DNA of 64,000 nucleotides from Streptomyces gilvus (GTDB lineage Bacteria > Actinomycetota > Actinomycetes > Streptomycetales > Streptomycetaceae). The stretch is taken from positions 18,799 through 82,798 of the forward strand of contig NZ_JAKWBE010000035.1 of the NCBI RefSeq assembly GCF_022513565.1. The letters are read 5' to 3'. The first letter of the stretch is position 1. The number at the start of each line of letters is the position of its first letter. The translations under genes and the position numbers were made by a program. The notes under the pieces are model-generated. The model saw only the letters and a list, made by a program, of their open reading frames with translations. It was not told the origin of the DNA and ran no database searches. Shown piece after piece: positions 58,380 through 64,000 of the stretch.

Positions 58380-58847
58380 TCACTTCTGGTGGCTCTGCAG
58401 GGCCGCCAATGCGCGGTCCGCATGGGTGTTCATGCGGAGTTCGCTGCGGATCACGTCCAGGACGGTGCGGTCCTGGGCTATGACGAACGTGGCGCGTTTG
58501 GTGGGCGCGAGGTTGAAGCCCCGCTTGACGCCGAAGCGCTCGCGGACGGTTCCGTCGGCGTCGGAGAGCAGGGGCATGCCGAGGGTGTGGCGGCCGGAGA
58601 ACTCCTGCTGGCGTTCGACGGTGTCGCCGCTGATGCCGACGGGGCGGGCGCCGACCGCGGCGAACTCTGCGGCGAGGTCGCGGAAGTGGCAGGCCTCGGC
58701 GGTGCAGCCGGCGCTCAGGGCCGCGGGGTAGAAGAAGAGGACGACGGGTCCGTCGGCGAGCAGTCCGGAGAGGCTGCGCGGGGTGCCGGTCTCGTCGGGC
58801 AGTTCGAAGTCGTCGACCTTGTCGCCGATGTTGATGCGCTCGCTCAT
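58380..58847 (-). CDS. Peroxiredoxin (BCP/PrxQ type)
   Basis: A 155-residue thiol peroxidase. The motif FFYPAALSAGCTAEACHFRD holds the peroxidatic Cys and, five residues on, a resolving Cys, the PrxQ/BCP layout; the usual P-x-x-x-T/S-x-x-C reads PAALSAGC. RPVGISGDTVERQQEF and NLAPTKRATFVIAQD are family blocks. It reduces hydrogen peroxide and organic hydroperoxides with thioredoxin in the cytoplasm. ATG 58847 overlaps the stop of the upstream DoxX-type gene (ATGA), so the two are translationally coupled. Confidence 0.92.
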   Translation of the reverse strand: MSERINIGDKVDDFELPDETGTPRSLSGLLADGPVVLFFYPAALSAGCTAEACHFRDLAAEFAAVGARPVGISGDTVERQQEFSGRHTLGMPLLSDADGTVRERFGVKRGFNLAPTKRATFVIAQDRTVLDVIRSELRMNTHADRALAALQSHQK

Positions 58848-59224
58848 GCCTGGCTCTCCCCGCTCCTGGCGATGCTGCGGGCCCACAGGACGAGGGGCAG
58901 CTGCAGGGGCAGTCGTCCGATGGCGGCGGCCTTGTGGGGGGTGGGGCGCTGGCGCCAGTCGACGGCCATCTTGACGTTGGCCGGGAAGACGCCGACGAAG
59001 AACGCGGCCGCGGCGAGGGCGGCGGTCTTGCGGGTGCGGGGCAGGACGAGGCCGGCGGCGAGGGCGAGTTCGACGGCGCCACTGGCGTAGGTCCAGGTCC
59101 TCGGGGTGCCGGGCAGGGCATCGGGGATGGTGGCGTCGAAGGGGCGTGGTGAGGCGAAGTGGGCGACTCCGGCGGTGGCCAAGAGGCCGGCGAGCAGCAA
59201 GGGCGAGCGTTCGGACCGTGGCAC
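58844..59224 (-). CDS. DoxX-like membrane protein
   Basis: A 126-residue membrane protein with four hydrophobic segments: LLLAGLLATAGVAHFASPRP, TWTYASGAVELALAAGLVLP, TAALAAAAFFVGVFPANVKM and LPLQLPLVLWARSIA. ASPRPFDATIPDALPG is typical of DoxX-like proteins. GTG 59224 follows AGGAGG at four bases and is preferred over the longer frame starting at 59302. Its 3' end overlaps the peroxiredoxin start by ATGA. The DoxX-peroxiredoxin operon suggests a membrane-linked redox role, perhaps under the MarR regulator encoded just upstream. Confidence 0.85.
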   Translation of the reverse strand: MPRSERSPLLLAGLLATAGVAHFASPRPFDATIPDALPGTPRTWTYASGAVELALAAGLVLPRTRKTAALAAAAFFVGVFPANVKMAVDWRQRPTPHKAAAIGRLPLQLPLVLWARSIARSGESQA

Positions 59225-59422
59225 GGTTCCTCCTCTGGGGGGCCTGCCGCGGCATACTAGCCGGACGGTAAAAGTCGCCTCCGCGCGGGCCGTTGGTTCC
59301 ACGGGCGGTGGCTGTGGCTGGTCGCGCCGCCGGTGCCGGGTCGGCTGCTGCTGTGTGGTCTGCGTGAACCGTCGGCGGGTGCTCGGTCGGCCGGTCGGCG
59401 CGCGATGTCGGTGTGCCGGGCG

Positions 59423-59935
59423 TCAGACGGTCGTGTGCTCGGTTTCCTCGTCGATGGCGTGGGTGAGGAAGTCGTCGACCATGCGGTGGAAGAGCGTGGC
59501 CAGCTGGCGCAGTTCCTCCGGTGTCCAGTCGGACAGGGCGAGCTGCATGCCGCGGGCGCCGGCGTCGCGGACACGGGCGATGGCCTGCCGTCCGGTCTCG
59601 GTCAGCTGGATGCGCTGGGCGCGGCGGTCGACGGGGTCGGGGACGCGGGTGACGTAGCCGGACTTCTGCAGTTGCTGCACGGTGCGGGTGACGTGCGAGG
59701 CCTCCACGCCGAGGCGGGTGGCGAGTTCGCCGGGGCGCAGCGGCTCGGAGTCGGCGACCTGGCGCAGCAGCGCCACCGCGGCGCGGTCGAGGGGCACGCC
59801 GGCCAGTGCCATCAGCCGCTCGTGCTGGCGGGCGCGGGTGCTCAGGTAGGTGATCCGGGTGAGCGCGCGCTCGATCTCGATGACCTCCTCGGACGCGGGG
59901 GTGTCGGGTAGTTCGGGGAGCGGTGGAGTGGCCAT
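59423..59935 (-). CDS. MarR-family transcriptional regulator
   Basis: A 170-residue winged-helix regulator. Helices ALTRITYLSTRARQHERLMA and VPLDRAAVALLRQVADSEPL lead to the wHTH LRPGELATRLGVEASHVTRT with VQQLQKSGYVTRVPDPVDRR and AQRIQLTETGRQAI. MarR proteins repress exporters, redox or catabolic genes until a phenolic or oxidant binds. ATG 59935 is chosen; GTG 59944 would add three residues. About 200 bp separate it from the DoxX-peroxiredoxin pair on the same strand, which is its most likely target besides itself. Confidence 0.92.
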   Translation of the reverse strand: MATPPLPELPDTPASEEVIEIERALTRITYLSTRARQHERLMALAGVPLDRAAVALLRQVADSEPLRPGELATRLGVEASHVTRTVQQLQKSGYVTRVPDPVDRRAQRIQLTETGRQAIARVRDAGARGMQLALSDWTPEELRQLATLFHRMVDDFLTHAIDEETEHTTV

Positions 59936-59960
59936 GCGTTCCACTTTACCATCTTGTTGC

Positions 59961-59974
59961 GTAACTCAAGTAAC
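59961..59974. promoter_or_regulatory. GTAAC direct repeat before the MarR gene
   Basis: GTAAC at 59961-59965 and 59970-59974, in an AT-richer stretch 26-39 bp upstream of the MarR start. It may be part of its promoter or autoregulatory site. Weak evidence. Confidence 0.25.
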
Positions 59975-60027
59975 CTACTGCGTGCGTTCGCTCCGTGTAC
60001 TGCGTACGCATCATGTCGAGCGCGTTA

Positions 60028-60594
60028 TCAGGCCGGGCATTCGGTGTCGGAGGACCGGATCTCGCGGCCCTCCGCGGCCGTGACCGTGACGGGCAGGGGC
60101 CTGGTTCCGGGGGCGGCGACGCGCTCTGCCGAGAGGGCTGTGCAGATGAGTTGCGCCGCGGCGAGGTCGGTCTTGCCGCCCATGGCGACGGTGAGCCGGA
60201 TGTCCACGCGGTCCTTGCGGGAGGCGACCTGCACCCACTTCGACGTCCGGGCGGCCGCACTCTGGTCCGGGGTGGGCGCTTCCGTGGGGAAGAGAGCCGT
60301 GGGAGGGGACTCAAGGGAGGGCAGCAGCGACCTCAGCCCCTCGGTCTGTTCGCCCGGGGTGGGACCTGCGAGCAGCATCTGGAGCGCCGACTCGACGTCG
60401 GGGGGTGCCACGGTACGGCGGGAGACGCCGTGCAGGACGCCGCCGGTGACGAAGTAGACCTGGATCGTCGGCATGAGTCCGCTCGCGGGGACGCCGGACT
60501 GCACCACTCCGGTGGTGGGGATGCCGCAGGAGGCGAGCAGGCCCAGTGCCGGCAGCACCATGACGGACGCCCAGCGGCGTAGGGGTCTGGTCAC
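60028..60594 (-). CDS. GerMN-domain lipoprotein of the two-component operon
   Basis: A 188-residue exported lipoprotein. A hydrophobic signal ends in the lipobox LLASCG (Cys23 lipidation). Residues about 40-180 resemble one GerMN domain as in LpqB and GerM (IQVYFVTGGVLHGVSRRTV, ALQMLLAGPTPGEQTEGLRS, VDIRLTVAMGG). GerMN lipoproteins associate with sensor kinases (LpqB with MtrB) and modulate signalling at the cell surface. GTG 60594 overlaps the histidine kinase stop as GTGA, so it is the third gene of a regulator-kinase-lipoprotein operon. Direct interaction with the kinase is inference. Confidence 0.88.
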   Translation of the reverse strand: MTRPLRRWASVMVLPALGLLASCGIPTTGVVQSGVPASGLMPTIQVYFVTGGVLHGVSRRTVAPPDVESALQMLLAGPTPGEQTEGLRSLLPSLESPPTALFPTEAPTPDQSAAARTSKWVQVASRKDRVDIRLTVAMGGKTDLAAAQLICTALSAERVAAPGTRPLPVTVTAAEGREIRSSDTECPA

Positions 60595-62081
60595 CGGTTC
60601 TCCTCGGTGTGCAGCGGGAGTTCGACGGTGAAGACCGCGCCGCCCTCCGGCCGGTTGGCGGCGCGCACGGTCCCGCCGTGGACGCGGACGTTCTCGGCGG
60701 TGATCGCGAGGCCGAGTCCGCTGCCCTCGGTGCGGGTGCGGGCGGCGTCGGACTTGTAGAACCGTTCGAAGACGTGGGGCAGGACGTGGTCGGGGATGCC
60801 GGGGCCGCTGTCCAGCACCTCGATGACGGCACGGCGCTCTGTTCCGGTCGAGCCGGTCAGGCGCAGTCGGACCGGGCGGGCGCCGTGCCTGAGGGCGTTG
60901 CCGACGAGGTTCGCCACGACCACGTCGAGGCGGCGCGGGTCGACGCGTCCGCGCAGGGTGTCGGGCGGCGGCAGTTCGGTGTCCACCAGGTCGGTCCAGG
61001 CGCGGGCGGCGAGCGTGCGGCGCAGTGACTCGGCGAGGTCGATCTCGTCGAGGTGCAGCACCGCGGCGCCCGCGTCGAAGCGGGAGATCTCCATCAGGTC
61101 GTCCACCAGGCGGGCCAGTTTCACGGTCTCCTCACTGATCAGGCGGACCGCGGTGGCGGTGTCCGGGTCGAGGCGGGCGGCGTCCTCGTCGAGGACGTCG
61201 GTGACCGCCGACATGGCGGCCAGCGGGGTGCGCAGTTCGTGCGAGACGTCGGCGGCGAACCGGCGGGCGCGGGCCTCCATGCCGCGCAGTTCGGCCACCG
61301 ACGCCTCCAGGGCGGCGGCCGTCTCGTTGAACGTGTGCGACAGGTCGGCCAGTTCGTCGGAACCGTTGACGGCGAGGCGGGTGTCGAGGCGTCCCTCGGC
61401 GATGCTGCGGGTGGCGCTGCGCAGCGCGCGCACCGGGCGCAGGACGCCGCGGGCGGCGAGAAGGGCGAGGAGCACGGCCAGGACCAGGGCGGGCACGGTG
61501 GCCCGTTCGACGGCCGTGACCAGGGCGTCGACGTAGGCCTGTTCCGTGGCCTGGGGGACGGTCAGGAAGATCCGCAGGCCCGACGCGGCGCCGTTGGTGA
61601 ACGCCACGGACATGCCGACGACGAGGGAGGTGTGGTCGCCGGTGCGGACCCGCTGGAAGACGGTGGCCACGCTGGACCGTACGGCCTCGCGCAGGGCGGG
61701 CGTCAGTTCCGCGAACCGGTCTCCGGCGGCGGACGTCGCACTCAACTCGCCGTAGGTCACCATGACCCGCCAGGTACCGGACGGTTCGGAGGCCGCGACG
61801 TCCGACGCGAACCGCCGCAGCCGGTCCTGGGTGGGCGGTATGTCGAGGTCGGGGGCGAGCCGGTTCGTCTGGGCGCGCAGCTGTGAGATCACCGCGTCCT
61901 GGCTCTGCTGGAGCACACCGGTGCGCGCCTCGCGGAAGGTCAGGGCGCCGGTCGTGGCCGCGGTGAGCGCCGCCACGAGCGCGAACGCGAGAACCAACCG
62001 GGTGCGCAGGCCGAGCAGTTGGGGCACTCTGGAGCGCCGGGCGGACAGCCCGCGGACGCGGGCCCTGCGAGCGCGGGTCAC
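60591..62081 (-). CDS. Two-component sensor histidine kinase
   Basis: A 496-residue membrane kinase. TM1 is RLVLAFALVAALTAATTGAL. An extracytoplasmic sensor of about 150 residues (SQDAVISQLRAQTNRLAPDL to QATEQAYVDAL) follows, then TM2 (VPALVLAVLLALLAARGVL). After that come a HAMP domain, the dimerisation helix with phospho-acceptor His in ARRFAADVSHELRTPLAAM, and the ATPase with NLVGNALRHGARPVRLRL (N box), DSGPGIPDHV (G1) and GSGLGLAI (G2). It phosphorylates the response regulator encoded just upstream. GTG 62081 overlaps that gene's stop as GTGA. The signal is presumably at the cell envelope. Confidence 0.93.
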   Translation of the reverse strand: MTRARRARVRGLSARRSRVPQLLGLRTRLVLAFALVAALTAATTGALTFREARTGVLQQSQDAVISQLRAQTNRLAPDLDIPPTQDRLRRFASDVAASEPSGTWRVMVTYGELSATSAAGDRFAELTPALREAVRSSVATVFQRVRTGDHTSLVVGMSVAFTNGAASGLRIFLTVPQATEQAYVDALVTAVERATVPALVLAVLLALLAARGVLRPVRALRSATRSIAEGRLDTRLAVNGSDELADLSHTFNETAAALEASVAELRGMEARARRFAADVSHELRTPLAAMSAVTDVLDEDAARLDPDTATAVRLISEETVKLARLVDDLMEISRFDAGAAVLHLDEIDLAESLRRTLAARAWTDLVDTELPPPDTLRGRVDPRRLDVVVANLVGNALRHGARPVRLRLTGSTGTERRAVIEVLDSGPGIPDHVLPHVFERFYKSDAARTRTEGSGLGLAITAENVRVHGGTVRAANRPEGGAVFTVELPLHTEENR

Positions 62082-62758
62082 CGTGCGGCGAACCGGTAGC
62101 CGAAGCCGCGCACGGTCTCGATGTAGCGGGGCTCGCCCATCTTGGCGCGCAGCCGCTTGACGCAGGCGTCCACCAGACGCGCGTCGCCGTGGTAGCTGTG
62201 CTCCCAGACCGCCTCCAGCAGTTGCTGCCGGCTGAAGACCTGCCCGGGCGAGGCGGACAGGGTCAGCAGGAGACGCAGTTCGGAGGCGGCGAGCGACACG
62301 GGCACACCGCGCAGGGCGACCGAGAAGCCGGCCCGGTCGACGGTCAGGTCCCCGTACGTGTCGAGTTTCGGTATGCCGCCGTCGCCGGGCGCCTGGGCAG
62401 CCCGGCGCAGCACGGCGCGGATACGGGCGTCCAGGACCCGCGCCTGCACGGGCTTGACCACGTAGTCGTCGGCTCCGGCCTCCAGCCCCACGACGATGTC
62501 CTCGTCGTCGCCCCGCGCGGTGGCCATGATGATCGGCAGCGTCTGGTCGAGGTCGCGCAGCGCACGGCACACGTCCAGGCCGGGCATGCCGGGCAGCATC
62601 AGATCCAGCACCGCCACGTCCGGCCGGAAGGAACGGGCCTGTTGGAGTCCCTCCTCCCCCGTCACGGCGGTACCGACCTCGTGGCCCTGCCGGCGCAGGG
62701 CCAGGGCGACACCCTCCCGCACGGCGCGGTCGTCTTCGATCAGCAGTACACGTGGCAT
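62078..62758 (-). CDS. OmpR-family response regulator (AfsQ1-like)
   Basis: A 226-residue regulator. The receiver domain has acidic Glu8/Asp9/Asp10 (LLIEDDRA), phospho-Asp about residue 52 (VAVLDLMLPGMPG), switch Thr (MATARGDDED) and Lys (YVVKPVQARVLDARIRAVLR). The C-terminal winged helix includes PGQVFSRQQLLEAVWEHSYH, DARLVDACVKRLRAKMGEP and ETVRGFGYRF. The KPVQ-RVLDARIRAVLRR segment is closer to AfsQ1 than to other Streptomyces regulators I recall, but no sigQ-type gene is present, so it may be a paralogue. ATG 62758 starts the operon regulator-kinase-lipoprotein. 11-bp direct repeats in the upstream region are likely binding sites. Confidence 0.93.
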   Translation of the reverse strand: MPRVLLIEDDRAVREGVALALRRQGHEVGTAVTGEEGLQQARSFRPDVAVLDLMLPGMPGLDVCRALRDLDQTLPIIMATARGDDEDIVVGLEAGADDYVVKPVQARVLDARIRAVLRRAAQAPGDGGIPKLDTYGDLTVDRAGFSVALRGVPVSLAASELRLLLTLSASPGQVFSRQQLLEAVWEHSYHGDARLVDACVKRLRAKMGEPRYIETVRGFGYRFAAR

Positions 62759-62798
62759 GGGCTCAGTATCAGCACGTCGTGCGGCCGGCCGGGGTGCT

Positions 62799-62852
62799 GT
62801 TACCGGATGATCACACGAGCGGCCAACCAGATGGGCGTTATCTTTTCGTTAT
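62799..62852. promoter_or_regulatory. 11-bp direct repeats, likely response-regulator sites
   Basis: GTTAT-N6-GTTAT (62837-62852), inside the longer repeat CGTTATCT/CGTTATCT, and GTTAC-N6-ATCAC (62799-62814) have the 11-bp period expected for OmpR-type dimers and resemble the reported AfsQ1 pattern GTnAC-N6-GTnAC. They lie between the regulator operon and the divergent DUF3152 gene. Confidence 0.6.
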
Positions 62853-62898
62853 CTCCCGAGCCAGGTTCGATCACAAAGCGGCCACAACCTGAGCCACC

Positions 62899-63756
62899 AT
62901 GACCGCGCACAAAGCAACTCGATCCAGCAGCCGCCGCCGTCCCAGTGGCCCCGCCCACGCCGTGGTGAGCGGACGGAAGGGGCGGCTATGGGGAGGTGTC
63001 GCCGCGATCGCCGTGCTGGGCGCAGCGGGTTTCGCGGCCGTGGGCTGGACCGCCCCCGGCCACGGCGACGACCAGGCGGACGCCCGGCCCCGTGAACACA
63101 CCCAGGCCAAGTCCAAGGCCCCCACGCCGTCCCCCAGCAGCAAGCCCTCCCCCAGCCACAGCCCGTCCGCGTCTCCCTCCCCGAAGGCGATCCCGGTCAC
63201 GGGCCCGGGCACGTTCACCACCGCACCCGGCACCAGCCCCGAGGTCGGCACCGGCAAGGTGTGGCGTTACCGGGTCGAGGTGGAGGACGGCCTCGACGTG
63301 TCCCCCCGGGCCGCCGCCGAGGAGGTCGAGCGCATCCTCGCCGACCGGCGCGGCTGGACGGCCGACGGCCACTCGGCGTTCCAGCGCGTCTCCAGCGACA
63401 CCGCCGACTTCGCCGTGAAGATCGCGACGCCCCAGACCGTGGACAAGATCTGCGGCGCGTACGGACTGCGGACCGAGGGTGAGGTCAACTGCCGTGTCTC
63501 CAACGACGTGATGGTCAACCTCAAACGCTGGCTGCTGGCCACCCCCGTCTACGCCAAGGACGTCACCGCCTACCGCGCGCTGATCATCAACCACGAGGTC
63601 GGCCACTTCCTCGGCCACGGCCACGCCGGCTGCCCGGGCCCCGGACAGCCGGCGCCCGCGATGATGCAGCAGATCAAGGGCATGCACGGCTGCGTGCCCA
63701 ACGTGTGGCCGTACGACCGGCAGGGGCGGTACATCACCGGCCCCGCCGTTCCGTGA
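62899..63756 (+). CDS. DUF3152 membrane-anchored metzincin-like protease
   Basis: A 285-residue protein. A basic N-terminus (SSSRRRPSGPAHAVVSGRKG) precedes a signal-anchor helix at about 30-50 and a Ser/Pro/Lys linker (70-100). The extracellular DUF3152 domain (about 115-285) carries NHEVGHFLGHGH, a full HExxHxxGxxH zinc motif (His232, Glu233, His236, His242), then GMHGCVPNVWPYDRQGRYI. Two or more Cys pairs may form disulfides. It is predicted to be a surface-anchored zinc peptidase; the substrate is unknown. It is divergent from the AfsQ1-like operon, with shared direct repeats 45-100 bp upstream of ATG 62899, so it may belong to that regulon. Confidence 0.87.
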   Translation: MTAHKATRSSSRRRPSGPAHAVVSGRKGRLWGGVAAIAVLGAAGFAAVGWTAPGHGDDQADARPREHTQAKSKAPTPSPSSKPSPSHSPSASPSPKAIPVTGPGTFTTAPGTSPEVGTGKVWRYRVEVEDGLDVSPRAAAEEVERILADRRGWTADGHSAFQRVSSDTADFAVKIATPQTVDKICGAYGLRTEGEVNCRVSNDVMVNLKRWLLATPVYAKDVTAYRALIINHEVGHFLGHGHAGCPGPGQPAPAMMQQIKGMHGCVPNVWPYDRQGRYITGPAVP

Positions 63757-63768
63757 GTTGACCGGTCG

Positions 63769-64000
63769 TCAGCTGGAGGTCGGCGCCTTGTCCGGGTTGC
63801 CGTAGTAGGCGTTGGGGCCGTGTTTGCGGGTGTAGTGGCGTTGGAGGAGGTGGGGTGGGGGCGGGGTGGTGGGGTTGAGGCTGAGGGTGTGCAGGGCGAT
63901 GTCGGCGACGGCCTCGCAGATGATGGCGTGTTCCAACGATTTACGGGCGCCGGCGCCCCAGGTGAAGGGGCCGTGCCCGGCGACCAGCGCGGCGGGGACC
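63769..64000 (-). CDS. araD: L-ribulose-5-phosphate 4-epimerase, 3' end (cut by window edge)
   Basis: The last 76 codons of a minus-strand gene reading VPAALVAGHGPFTWGAGARK through EAVADIALHTLSLNPT and ending RKHGPNAYYGN with a short tail. The G-H-G-P-F-T/A-W-G block and the C-terminal KHG-YYGQ/N motif are diagnostic of AraD-type class II aldolases, which convert L-ribulose-5-phosphate to D-xylulose-5-phosphate. The stop codon is at 63769-63771; the 5' part lies beyond 64000. It gives a catabolic route for the arabinose released by the GH62 and GH54 enzymes of this window, though it lies 11 kb away. Confidence 0.88.
   Translation of the reverse strand, partial: VPAALVAGHGPFTWGAGARKSLEHAIICEAVADIALHTLSLNPTTPPPPHLLQRHYTRKHGPNAYYGNPDKAPTSS

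Overview
The window is high-GC actinobacterial DNA and almost certainly a Streptomyces chromosome. The signs are very high G+C, strong third-position GC bias, many GTG starts behind GGAGG-type ribosome binding sites, and typical Streptomyces families: a SigB/F-type sigma factor, an ANTAR regulator, a SpoIIE phosphatase with a HATPase domain, streptogrisin-like protease, secreted glycoside hydrolases, an SCO6745-type protein and an MHYT protein. I see no rRNA, tRNA, CRISPR array, intact insertion sequence or phage gene. The content reads as accessory chromosome: secreted enzymes, one- and two-component regulators, transporters and stress proteins in short transcription units.

Layout. 0-8 kb: a frameshifted zinc-ribbon protein, an SDR with a divergent XRE regulator, a large secreted amidase, an isochorismatase-type hydrolase, and DMT and DHA2 transporters. 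8-31 kb: intact genes (GH95 enzyme, MsrA, PRC-barrel protein, AraC, ANTAR, SDR, secreted S1 protease, sigma factor with a divergent 56-aa hydrophobic protein, MpaB-type oxygenase, peptidoglycan-binding protein, M23 and M20 peptidases, hemerythrin, MFS, DoxX) alternate with decayed ones. The decayed genes are an indel-riddled gene at 8.0 kb, a YihY/BrkB remnant at 13.8 kb, a remnant at 17 kb, SRPBCC and FAD-oxidoreductase remnants at 19 kb, a LysR/LLM chimera at 22 kb, and an alpha/beta hydrolase without its middle at 30.6 kb. A diverged 206-bp tandem duplication lies at 28.9-29.3 kb. 31-38 kb: Lrp with a class III aminotransferase, a PucR regulator, TetR with an SGNH hydrolase facing a FusB-type (FBP) zinc protein plus YrdC-like protein, and a dienelactone hydrolase. 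39-43 kb: secreted GH64 glucanase behind a LacI-type operator, and a secreted M4 protease. 43-49 kb: HxlR, nitrobindin, MHYT protein, metallophosphoesterase, LLM monooxygenase and a TauD dioxygenase. 49-52.4 kb: an arabinoxylan-degrading pair (GH10-GH62 fusion and GH54). 52.5-60 kb: aldo/keto reductase, stand-alone LigD-type 3'-phosphoesterase, AI-2E-family permease, secreted cupin, SpoIIE phosphatase, peroxiredoxin with DoxX, and MarR. 60-64 kb: an AfsQ1-like two-component operon ending in a GerMN lipoprotein, a divergent DUF3152 zinc protease, and the 3' end of araD at the right edge.

Functional themes. (1) Plant and fungal polymer use: GH95, GH64, GH10-GH62, GH54, AraD and secreted proteases, with recognisable operators (LacI-type before GH64, a xylanase-type CGAAA-N-TTTCG before GH10-GH62). 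(2) Stress and redox: sigma factor, MsrA, hemerythrin, nitrobindin, peroxiredoxin, DoxX. (3) Sulfur or xenobiotic scavenging: LLM monooxygenase and TauD dioxygenase. (4) A possible antibiotic-response module: a TetR operator lies between a TetR/esterase operon and a FusB-like EF-G-binding-type protein. The clustered gene decay, the 206-bp repeat, the TetR/SGNH/FBP module and the 11-bp direct repeat at the AfsQ1-like operon are the observations I consider most worth following.
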